Assembly (NCBI RefSeq): GCF_000003815.2
Contig: NC_049983.1
Coordinates: forward strand, 22,779,552 to 22,843,551
From: Branchiostoma floridae
Lineage: Eukaryota > Chordata > Leptocardii > Amphioxiformes > Branchiostomatidae
Direction: 5' to 3'
Length of the DNA stretch: 64,000 bases
Each line of letters starts with the position of its first letter. Position 1 is the stretch's first letter. The notes under the pieces are model-generated. The model ran no database searches. It was not told the origin of the DNA and worked only from the letters and a program-made list of their open reading frames with translations. Below, piece by piece: positions 36,605 through 48,000 of the stretch. The translations under genes were made by a program, and so were the position numbers.

Positions 36605-36657
36605 TTTTATTCAACTTGTGAGGAGTAAGGGATAAGTTTAATATTGTAACCTGTTAG
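36605..36657 (+). repeat. Detached unit of the 45-bp minisatellite
   Basis: ttgtgaggagtaagggataag...gtaacctgttag matches the unit of the array that resumes at 38866. The two are separated by the TIR element at 36658-38855. Confidence 0.55.
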
Positions 36658-38855
36658 TAACGTAAGGTTACCAGTTTACGGTCGATTTGTTAACAACGCA
36701 GTTTTACGGAAATCGCGCAGGCAGAAATGAAAAACTCTCATTTTGGAAGATATCTTAGTCGGTCTGCCTCAACTTCTGTGTGGTATAATATTTCTTCTGA
36801 GTTGGATTTATCGCCGTGCGAGCTGCTTCAATAAACAAGCCTGCAGCCAAAAATTCTTTCAGGGTGACCAATTTACGGTCAGTTGGGTGTTTCTCCCTGT
36901 GGTTATTTTTCTAAAGGTCATGTAATTGATCATTTCCCATAAAAAGTTCCCCAAGTAGTTCATTGAGATAACACGGTGGATGATTGTTTACATCGACGCC
37001 ATGCCGTGCACTTTGCATCGCCGCTAAACGTACCGGTCGGTCATCTTTGCCCCAACAGAACGCCACTCCTAGCACCATACTGTTCCACAACTTGCCCAAG
37101 CAATGGTACTCATGACGTCGACGACGCATTTATATGTTTTTTATCAAGAGTATAGATAGTTATTGGCCTTGAAACGCGTTCAGTATACGTTGGCTTCCTC
37201 ATGCCGTGCCCTCCCCACATGAATTTGGCTAAAACAGCGCCCCTTAGCGATTTTGCCCTGCCTTCCAATGCACAAGCTATGAACTGCATAGTCACGTGGT
37301 ACAACATGGCGTTCGAAAACTACCGGCTCGGCGACGACAGTCATTACAGGGTCGCATAGCGAAACCCTGTTTTGTTTTTGCTGCCATCCATGGGTGCCGC
37401 CATGTTGAATTTTGACCATCCATGGGTGCCGCCATGTTGAATTTTGACGTCACAATCAGTGACCAATAGACTGTTCTGTATGCATTACTTATGCATTTCT
37501 CTCTATTATTTATTCATTACTCTCTATTATTTATTCATTACTCTCTATTATTTATTCATTACATCTCTATTACTTATTCACAAGCTACCAATTCATTGTC
37601 TGACCATCATCATGTCAAGCTATATAAAGGGGCAAGACTTTTGTGCACTTTGGTTTGTGGGTTTGTCAAATTGTGCCAAAATGATATTGAATAACGTTTG
37701 GTCAAGACTTAAGTGCTATCAATACGTAAGGACGAAGATGAGTTATTTTTTTCTGATTTGACGGAATATATGTTGTTATTCCATTTGAATAGATAATTGC
37801 TATAATTGCTAGGTAGTGTATCTTTGAGGGAGCTCATTATCATAATTTCAGCAAATAAAAATTACCAATACAGCCTTACTGTTAAATGGTAGGTGTTTAA
37901 TATTTTCGTCAAATCTAATTATTATCATTAAGATTACCATGAGATGTGAACTTTATGCAAATGAGGCAATAATCTGCATATCAATTTCAAAATTATAAAA
38001 AGCTGTTACACTTTTGATATTCATACCATATGTTCCTTAAAGTGGAGAGGGATGTAGCAACATGTTAATTATGCAAGTTTTGACGATCATCTGCATAATT
38101 TATGCAGGCAGTAAAATAAGGCAAGCTTTATTACGTGCACCGTTTTCTGTTTGATCGAGCGTCCCTTGCACCTCGAGTGTACGTGTGTCTCAAGTACTTA
38201 GAACTTGCTGAATGAAGGGGTTGTTCAGGTGGGACTAGTCCAATTCTTATTGCTGGAGGGTCTATTCAGGTGGGGACAGTCCATTTCTTCATGCAGAAGG
38301 GACTGTTTAGGTGGGGCTGTATGTGTTCACATCTGCCTTTTATCATTACCTAGCTAGAATTTCACCTGGCATAAATTACACTTAAAAGCGACCCTGTGTG
38401 TATGTGTGACAGTACACATATTTATCTCTAGTTTGTTTTCGTGTTAGTTTTTAAGACTTCTTTTGGATAACATACATAAAATCACCATGAATTCTTGAGA
38501 TAAGAACTGCAGGTTTGGTTTCGGACGATTTTGCAATTGATATAGAGTTTGTAGGATTTAGAAAGAGGGGACGAAGTTAGCGGTTGAGAGTTACGATCAA
38601 AGCGGGCCATCTGTAACAGTGTTCTACGATCATAAATCGTCAATTTAAATTGTTGGCAGGCTTTTCAAATGTTTAGTCGGCTGCTTTGCTTGATGCAAAC
38701 ATATATCATAAATAAGATACATGCACATAGATCCTATAGACGTACTTCTTGCCTACTGAAGAGAATTTTCTTTTTCACAATTTACCTCGAAGTCTGCACC
38801 GCCCATTGAAGTGACCGTAAACTGGTCCTGCACGTAAACTGGTAACCTTACGTTA
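36658..38855. mobile_element. 2.2-kb element with 22-bp terminal inverted repeats
   Basis: taacgtaaggttaccagttt... at 36658-36679 is inverted at 38834-38855. Subterminal gaccgtaaactggt words repeat inside the right end. It has no transposase that I can recognise, so it is probably non-autonomous. It contains a 36-bp duplication (37378-37449, ccatgggtgccgccatgttg twice) and four 21-bp units of tctctattatttattcatta at about 37499-37570. Confidence 0.6.
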
Positions 38856-38865
38856 AGAGTACTTA

Positions 38866-39420
38866 GTTGTGAGGAGGGAAATAGATGAGTGTTATATTGC
38901 AACCTGTAAGAGTAGTGAGGCGGATAGAGATAAGTGTGATAATATCAGTGTAACCTGTAAGAGAAGTGAGGAAGGGGATAGAGATTAGTGTTATACTGTA
39001 AACTGTAAGAGTAGTGAGGGGGATAGAGATTAGTGTTATACTGTAAACTGTAAGAGTAGTGAGGGGGATAGAGATTTATTGTTATACCGTAAACTGTAAG
39101 AGTAGTGAGGGGGATAGAGATTAGTGTTATACCGTAAACTGTAAGAGTAGTGAGGGGGATAGAGATTAGTGTTATACTGTAAACTGTAAGAGTAGTGAGG
39201 GGGATAGAGATTTATTGTTATACCGTAAACTGTAAGAGTAGTGAGGGTGATAGAGATTAGTGTTATACTGTAAACTGTAAGAGTAGTGAGGGGGATAGAG
39301 ATTAGTGTTATACCGTAAACTGTAAGAGTAGTGATAGAGATTAGTGTTATACTGTAAACTGTAAGAGTAGTGAGGGGGATAGTGATGAGTGTTATACCGT
39401 AAACTGTGATCATTATGATG
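38866..39420 (+). repeat. 45-bp minisatellite
   Basis: About twelve units of ctgtaagagtagtgaggggg + atagagattagtgttatact + gtaaa, with period-45 variants (gtaaa/gtaac, actg/accg). Frames through it are artefacts. Confidence 0.9.
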
Positions 39421-39429
39421 ATATAACCT

Positions 39430-42230
39430 ATAAGTAGAGTAGTGGGGAGGGGGAGATGTGAGTGATATTATCCAATGTTTGTATAATAGTTATGTGTTAT
39501 CAATGAACAGTAACTACCAGTATCATGGCAGTATGACAGATGGAAATTACAGTAACATGTTTTCTGTTTATGGACATGAATTGCTATAAATGTTGTTAAT
39601 AATGCCCTAATTTGCATGATAATAGCAACAATATTATGATATTTAGCAAGATGATATCTGAAGTAGGAATGAGGGTAGTTTTGAATATTCAGCTCAAAAG
39701 GACTTTTGACTGAGGTTATGCCAATGACATATTTCAATATTATACTACTTGTGCTACTAAACACCTTGATTGCATAATTAATGTCCGAATATTACTAGTA
39801 TGTTCCCTTTGACAAACTTGGTACGTGGTATAAAATTTATACCCATAGTATAGGGAGGTTAGCTAAACATGTCAATATAATGAATTATATCCAAGTATAT
39901 CCTGGATACTAATTAGGACCGAATGAGCATAATCATGATAATTTGGACTATTTCTATCATAATTAATGCTATGGATGTCATATTGGAGGTGAAGGGAAGG
40001 TGCATACAGCAAAATGTGAATTATGATAGTGAGTACTTCATGTGCATATTTGATGCAGAAACTGCTAATTTCTTCTGGTCAATGGTAGGGATTTCCTATA
40101 AGACATGTAGGTAGCTCTAGGATAGGGGCATGTGGGTAATGCTCATGATGACCTTATTTCCATTTTAATGCAGAAATTCATTAATGATTCCTTTTGTGGT
40201 AAATGGGAGGGACTTAATGGTGGAGACATAAGATTAAGAAGCTTGACAAATGGCCAATTCCAAGAAGTATGTGTTGTGCTACTTAGCATCTAATCTGCAT
40301 AATAGATAATGACATTTTATAATTTCTTTATTACTGAAATATCATGCACTTTGTTCAAAATGTTACATTTCTATGTAGTTGACAGTATAGTCATTAGGAT
40401 GTAACAATGAGTAGTCATTGTGAATGAAGATTCTTGATATTTATATTTCATAACATACTATGAAATATCATGTTTTATACAGGTGATGTTGTGCTGTGGA
40501 TCTGAGGAGGGGGACAGCTGTTTTAGCCAGTGACATCATTTGGCTTGATGGGAATTAGACAAACTTGGCCAAGCAACCACCTGTCAGCACATCAAAACAG
40601 TCCCATCCATTCTTACAGAGTTTAGAACCCTTCCCAAGCTACCTACTGTCTTACCCATTACCAGCAACATTTTTGTAGTTTTCAGGGGTCTTTCACACCT
40701 CTCTAAACAACCAAAATTGACATAAAGCCCAGCAGCAGCCATGTCTGATGAACGCTCCTTGGTCAAAATGGGAATGTCTGCATGTTCTAGCACTAGCAAC
40801 CATTCATTTTATTCTAACATCATAATCAGAAACAATCCACAAATTAATCTTCACAACAATACCACCATGGATATAGATAGATGCAGTTTAACAGCAGTAA
40901 AAATTTGTTAATGACAATAGACTATTATGTACCTTTTTGGGACATGTCATTGAATTCAGTAAAGCACATTAAAACCTTGCACTGTGCTATTTGCACCAGT
41001 GGGCATTTTGACATACTGAGAAACTTATGAAAGCACTTGTTTGGTCTGTTTAGGAACAGATAACTACAAAACAAACCATGTTTGATTCATTGTTAGACAA
41101 ACTCAGCACTGATTGTTAAACAATGGTTTCTTGAAATTTGTTTAACTAACATGGAGGTTGAAAACTGTGTAAATACCTTTCATGCGAACTAAGATATCCT
41201 GCAAATGGGATCATTTATTATGTTTTTGGCCCAACCAACCAACTAGATCCAACTAGTTTTGATCAACTAACTGACCTCAGCATGCATTTTTGCTCAGTCC
41301 CATGATATATATATATGAGTGGTTCCCCACGACAAGTTTGTACATCATTTCACTCAACTGTAATTATATAACTCTGGCTATAAATTGTTGTTGTTTGATT
41401 ACAAATCTTGTTTCTAATTTGGCATTGATATTTATACATGACATGTTTGTTCAATAAAATTTGGCTAGTATTTAACAAATATGACGTTGTTTATTTCATA
41501 TTGTTCAATAGCACTTAGGGCTAGTTATCATAAACTTCAGATGAAGGTAGGAAAGAATAGAAAGTTGACCCTTCTGGATTAATACAAGGTGCATTATTGA
41601 CTATGCATCATCACATGCCCCTTATATTCAACATCACAGATCAAAACACAATATCTTACTTATCTAATCTAGTGTGATCTAGTGTGAGTATGAAATGTAA
41701 CTAGCAAACTGTAGGGTAAACCCTGGAGACGTGATTAAAAATGACAATGGTAGGACAAACTCTGAGCTATCTCATAGTTTTGATTATTTCAAGGAAGGTG
41801 ATTTCAAGCTGGAAAAAAACCCTCTTGCTAGTGTCACAAACACATTGAAAACGATACAGTGTGCGTAGATAAGAACTAAATGTAATTTTAAGTTGGAACG
41901 CTTGGTAAGATTTTAAAGGATTGACAACTTGGCTTGATAAATGGGAACTTCCTCTTTGACTGATTGATGAGACTTGCAGATGAAACAATTACTCTAAGTA
42001 CAATATGAACGAACGGTCGGTATAGCATATTATAAACTAAAAGAGAAAGTGAGGGACGCGTCTATAGATTCTCCAAGCAGAGATTTCGGTCGGGAGGCGT
42101 CGACCGAAACCTCCGCCTGGAGAAAAATACGCGCTCCGCCGCACGCGTGCTGTTTGTATAACGTTTAATATAACGTTATAGTGGTGCGTTCTTTTTCTGG
42201 AATCAAAATAACCGCTCCGAATGACATCGC
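39430..42230. other. AT-rich region without a recognised gene
   Basis: 2.8 kb with short frames only. AATAAA occurs at 41453. No splice-bounded exon, RNA gene or terminal repeats convinced me. Confidence 0.5.
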
Positions 42231-42234
42231 CTCG

Positions 42235-42440
42235 CGCGGATTGGGGGCATCTGCTTTTCGCACTTGAAATGTATGATAAACCATATATCGACAGAAAGTA
42301 CAATTTTCGCTCTTTCATACACGCTAAATTTCCTGTTGGTTTGAAACCTACACCATGGTAAAAACAACAAAGGAATTTACACGAAAATTACGTGTTTTCG
42401 AGCCGTAATATTGGCGGGAAGGCGATAAAATAGCAGTTAA
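42235..42440. repeat. Second copy of an interspersed repeat
   Basis: gattgggggcatctgctttt cgcactt ... ctgttggtttgaaacct matches 35660-35770. It is diverged, of unknown class, with no coding content. Confidence 0.5.
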
Positions 42441-42959
42441 AAAAACTATAAGAGTAAAAAATGAAGCTGAAATATTGTAAATAACTGGAAAATAAGAAGA
42501 TACAGGGTTAAATACTCCAGCGGCAAGGTTTCTTGCAAGGGGTGTTTACGCCCGGAGTCATGGAACGGACTACTTTCTCTCGCGGAAGGAAAATAAAACT
42601 GCCTCGAACTCTCGACGTGGCTGGGCGGCTGGGAATTTTGAATCATCACCCGTCCGAAACTCAACTTGAAAACCCCCCTCCGTGCCAGAATGGACTCTTC
42701 CATGTTCATTTGATTATGTGGATGACATCCTCTGGGAACCCCAAAACTGATGCTGTGCACCAGAAAGGCAAAAAAAAAGACAAACTTTCCGGAATGAAGC
42801 ACCTTAGTAGCACAGTCAATTTTGTGACGGGGCAGATCTTCAACAAAAAATGCGGTCGAAGCTCGGGCGATTTGAAATTCGGCGCGCTCCGGCCGGCGTT
42901 GGAATGAACTGTGACATGTCGACAGAACACAACATTTTCCTGCGACTCCCGGAGCAATG

Positions 42960-43379
42960 TAGCCTGGGTACCATCCGGATAGTAGTTCGCTCCTACGTTC
43001 GCTTCTGCTATCCGTCTGGAGATGTGCGCATTCAAACCATTTGGCGGTAACGTCAGTTAATGAGCGAATCTAGGAATAGGTTCTAGAGCGCTTGTTCGAT
43101 GACAACAGGCCTCCCACGAGCGGGCGGAGGGCTTGTCCGGTGTTGGAACGTTCGAACGAGCTCTTGAATCCATTCCATATTTCGCTCATGTGTAGGGACC
43201 AATCAGCGCCTGCTTCCAAAATTTGGACGATTCCAGACGTTGAGATGGTCCGCGTTCCCAGACGAAAACACAGAGAAGCGACTGTATATAGTGTATAATG
43301 AATGTCAGAGCTAGAAGCGACTGTATATAGTATATAATGAACGCCGGAGCGAACTACTTTCCGGATGGTACCAAGGCAA
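42960..43379. mobile_element. Non-autonomous TIR element with 9-bp target duplication
   Basis: The termini TAGCCTGGGTACCATCCGG and, inverted, TTGCCTTGGTACCATCCGG are followed by agtagttcgctcc on both sides. GGAGCAATG flanks the element at 42951-42959 and 43380-43388. TIRs with a 9-bp duplication suggest a Mutator-type element. The interior has no transposase. A fragment of the family lies at 16684. Confidence 0.8.
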
Positions 43380-43794
43380 GGAGCAATGGTGTTGGGGTAA
43401 CAAAAAGTAGTGCGGGCGAAATCTGGAAGCGTCTGAAAACACTGTAACATGAAAACAGCCAGGCATGAAGTTTGCTATATGGTAGATATAATGAATCGAC
43501 TTTCGGCACGTATGATTAAGATTATGATGTTTGCCCATGTGGTGTATCAATGCGTGTGACCTTTACGCCTGACTGCCTCGGTGAGTCGGCTGCAGTTCTG
43601 CATGGCTCACATGACCCAATTTTAAAGAGGGCGTAAAAAAATTAAAAACCCTATTTTGGAAGGGGGGTCAGTTATTCCGTAGGTTATGCCCTCGACCTCA
43701 ACAACATATAAGTTTGTCTAGCTTGAACACTGCACCCTACTATAATTTTATCCCGTTCGCCTGCTACCTTGAATTACCTGGGTGGCGCCACAAC

Positions 43795-43970
43795 ACGTGT
43801 AGCCGCAGGGTATCACGGTGGGCCCTGACCTAATCCGTGAAGGTGTTTTGTCTGCCGCCGCCATGTCGCTGGGGCCTGAACCTCGCTCCATGTTTATTCC
43901 AACACAGGCGTCTTGCCCGTGAACCTGACGTCGACGTCTCAAGTTTGCCTTCTTCAGGGAGATGAGTCAG
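43795..43970 (+). promoter_or_regulatory. 5' exon and promoter-proximal region of tandem gene A
   Basis: Homologous to 34443-34650 and, more distantly, 51930-52100. It holds ccgccATGTCGCTGG, a 19-codon upstream frame that stops before the donor. Near the end ATGAGTCAG runs open into donor gtgagt at 43971 and would join the 45026 exon in phase 0 (MSQVVSMDAERG). The transcription start is not defined. Confidence 0.5.
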
Positions 43971-44189
43971 GTGAGTACGACGAGGACTACTTGGTGGAAG
44001 GCTTCATGATGCTTACGCTTACATTTGAGTGTTCCACGTTGCAATACAGCAAGGCAGTGTATGATTTACAATAGTTGAAATGCTAACTTGGGACGTAAAT
44101 GTGTCAACAAGCACGAAGGTGGAGTTGATGTACATGTCAGATGAGTGTGGGAGTAAATTGTAGTTAAAGCGACTGACAGCAGCACCAAC

Positions 44190-44390
44190 ATTTGTGCGGT
44201 TGTGTGGCGTAACGGCAGAGCAAGTTTCTTTAGTCAGAACCAAGTGGTCTCGGGTTCGAATCCTGACATGTTACCGATCTTATGCCCTTAGAAAGGGCAC
44301 TTAACACGATCCAGGTATAAAATGGGTACATGACGTCGGTTTGGGAGGTAAAAGACGGTGAGAGGACCCCCTTCCAATACCGCGACAGTG
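44190..44390 (+). repeat. tRNA-derived SINE
   Basis: gtggcgtaacggcagagca (A box) and ggttcgaatcc (perfect B box) are spaced as in a tRNA, followed by a body ending in cggtttgggaggtaaaag. The same body tail is at 61790-61820. Confidence 0.7.
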
Positions 44391-45034
44391 GAGAACAAAA
44401 GGCCATTGCAGTACCTTTACCTTCTGTGTGTTCTTTATAGTTGACACTGTTACTTGAGGGCAGTGCCACATTGCCCTTGTCTGCCTGAAATACGTGTAAA
44501 AAAGAATAGCACCAGAAGTCAAGATACATAACTTGTTCATACGACTAACTACTATCAAAGATTAGTTGTGCAACGTTTTTGGTATGTTACACACGTAGCA
44601 ATGACTGTTATCAGACTGTGAAGAACGAAAAGGCTGTGACGATTAAGATAATCCAGTGTCGGAGAAACCGAAAGACGAGTTTTCTTCGTTTGTTGGTCAG
44701 GAACACGCAGGAGTAGCCTACACAGAAAGGGAAGAAAATAGTTATCTTAGTCTGCTGATGTATGAACAGTGTCTTGACGATTGAAAAGGACTACTTAATA
44801 TTCTGTTCGCGTTTCCGCTGTAAGTACCGGCCCGACTAGTGGTCTCGTTTTTACATTCACAATGGTCTGCGGTGACGGTGAACCGGTTGTTGGCGGTTAC
44901 GGCCAGTCATGCTGGCGAAGAGCTCTACAAGATGCTGACGTAAAATGTGGACATTTTGATGTTTTATGTATACATGCAGACGTACAAGTCAAGTTTTACA
45001 AGTCAACTATTTGATTGGTCTACAGGTTGTCTCC

Positions 45035-48000
45035 ATGGACGCTGAAAGAGGACGCGGCGGTAAAGTCAGCGGACAATCCGAACTCCGTGAGTTGGTCTCC
45101 TAACTGGGTTCTTTGTAGTGCTAATGTATAAGACTGCAAGAAAAAGAAGTCCTTCAACAGTCACCTAACGTACGTAAGCTATGCATGTGTGTCCGTTTCT
45201 GTCTGTATCGACTGCTGCTATGTCCCTTCATCTATATTTCCCTCCCCCTCTCTTTCTGCCTCTCTTTCTCTCTCTCCTCTCTTTCTCTCCCTCTATCTCT
45301 CCCCCTCTTTCTCTTATTCTCTCTCACTTCCCCTCTCCTCTCCCCCCCTCTCTCTCCCTCTCCCCCCTCTCTACCCTCTCTCCCCCTCTCCCCCTCTCTC
45401 TCCCCAGAGAGTGTTGGGAAGAAGTATTCATCAGTGTACAACCATTTTTCCGTACAGACCTGTCCAGCTCCATGGAACTATTAGAGAAACAAACCTCCCT
45501 CCAGATAAGACAGTCAAGACAGTCTAACGAGAGACTTATCCAAGTGTACAGGGACAACAACAACATACTCCAGAAGCAGTGGTCACAGGGACTGGCTACA
45601 CAGCCCAATTACAGCAACAGAGACTCTGGCAATGGCTCACAACCAAAATTCACCATGCAAGACGTGAACGCAACTACTGTAGGAAGACTAAACGATCAGG
45701 AAAAGTCTGTCACCAGCAAGGTGTTTCATGGCTTTGTTGAGGATGGTGAGTATAATATTGCTTGTTTTCCGGTCCTTAATGCATTGACACCAAACGACAA
45801 AATGTGAAGAATCTTGTTTGACATTGACAAACACACCCTTTGTTAATGATATATGATTTGCATGCGAAGGTAGCGTAGTACTACGTAGTCCAGTGGTTAG
45901 CGGCCCTGTCACTGGAACTAGAAGCCATAATATCATTCCGGCTGTGTCGCTCACCCGACATGTACGCTACCGGAAAGGGTTGCAGTCCTTACGACGGGAC
46001 GTTAAGCCATGGTCCATGGTCCATGGTCCACTGTTCATTGTGCTTGTAGAATAGAGCTGATAGAATTTACCCGGCACAATGATCCTGTAAAAACTGCATA
46101 CATCATCTGTTTCTCTGCCATGTCCAGTTATTTGTGGCAGAATAGCTTCAGTTAGTTGAACTGGATCTATATCTCCATCACTATCACAGTTTACCCCGAG
46201 GTAATGTTTCGTCCCTCTGAAGATTATGGCAAGCAATTTGTTTCGTCTTGACGACAGGGCAGTCTGTAGCGAAACGCACTGCGGGCCGGCGTAACCGATG
46301 GAAGGACGGCTGGGTAGAACCGCTTGACGACATCAGCAGATCTAGAGAAGCAGCTCCCACCCTGCGTCTGCAGCCGATTGGTATAGAGTTACAGTCAAAA
46401 CCAGTGGCAACGGCAGGAGAGCGTACAAGCCAGAGCAGTGACGCTAACACCAGCCGGAGTAGTGGTAAGTTGATTTATTGTTACGCTACTTCTGGAAGAA
46501 GATACGGTAACCGCTGTTCATGACTTTAAAACTTTTTGGTAGGCCGACATTAAACAAAAGGTGCGCCATCGTAGAAAGAAGCAATTGCAGCTACCTTCTA
46601 ACATTTGAACATTGTGTTAAAGAATAAAGTGGGTATCTCATGGACCGCGGACCGTTGGTGGCGGAAGGTCATAAATAGGATTGGATTTGCGCTTCAATTT
46701 AGAATGAGAATATCATACAAAGCGTACAAGTACGACGTAAGCGTCATCAACTCGCAGCTTCATCTTATCCGAATTTTCCATAAGATCTCTGGTCTCCTTT
46801 AGTATTACATTTACCACAAAGCTTTAACCTTTCTTAACACCAAATGAATACTAAACCTCAGCAGTAAAAATAAATCTCTTTGCAGTCTTTTACCCGTCAG
46901 AGGATGCTCCCATGTCGATGTCTCGTTGGCTTGAAGAGACCGACTGGAGGGGGCACTGTGAAGGAGCCTGGGTCACAGACCAGCCGCCGCGAGACCCTAA
47001 AGGTCGCGCCAGAACCCGCCGCAGAATCAGTTGAGTAGTTTAATGATTTTAATTTGGCTATGCATGGATGAGGGTAAGAAGATATGCCAAATAGCGGTTA
47101 CTCAAGCAACTGGATATGCTTTTAGATATGGTCAGACGTTTCAGATAACATCCAAAATATTTGTTGACATTTTCATTTCATTGACACTTTTGATTCGGCT
47201 ATGCCGTGCCTGTTATCCTCTGCCCAGGATATGTCAATTTTCTTCTCATGTTCACAAAACGTCACAAGTTGTGTGGCAGAAGTTCTTCTTCCTGCCATTC
47301 TTTCGTTTGCTAAGGCACGTCCAAGTCATTGGATAACTATGCTTATCCCACGCACAGAATCTGCCGGTCCGGTGATGTCAGGAGCTGCCGGTTATGGTTG
47401 GACAACGTCAGACGAGGAGAGTGGAAGAGGTATGGAATATCGTATGGGCATGTGCAAATTAGGAGCGATGTACAGCATTTATCCTTTCCGACGGGTGAAG
47501 TGAACATTTCACCAATATACGTACCCAATCCAATTTAACAAGGCATCTCTATTCACAGACATACAAACACACATACGCAGACAAACACACCGAAAACACA
47601 ATCTCTTGGCGAAAGTAATTTTAGGCATCCTAGGGATTGGATGATGGATTTTGTTTTCCTTGGTCGGTTTCTACCAATAGGCACTAATCCAAAGCGGCCC
47701 CTTCGACGCCAGTGGACTTCGGAATGGATAGGACAACTGGGAGGAGGTCTGCCGCCAATCCGCATACAGGGAGAACTCCGACCGGTCAGTCGTCAGAGGA
47801 GCGAACCGAACTGGGTAGGACAACTGGGGGACCGAAACAGAGGCAACGATTCCCATTCCATTGTGAGTCTTCCCCCGACACGCCAACAGGAGAAGCTTCG
47901 GTCGGTCAGTCTTCAAAGGAGTGAACCGTACTGGGTAGGGCAGCTGGAAGATAGAAACATAGGCAACGGATCTCCCTCCTTTGGGAGTCTGCCTCTGAGA

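Noticed and set aside
36911-37419. Three overlapping - strand frames inside the TIR element as a transposase
   Set aside because: No transposase motif, and the frames overlap without homology I can name.
44190-44270. tRNA gene
   Set aside because: A and B boxes are present, but no acceptor-stem pairing or anticodon arm was found; it continues into a SINE body repeated elsewhere.
45181-45457. N-terminal half of a 208-codon + frame
   Set aside because: It reads the CT microsatellite; only the part after 45458 matches the paralogue exon and its acceptor.
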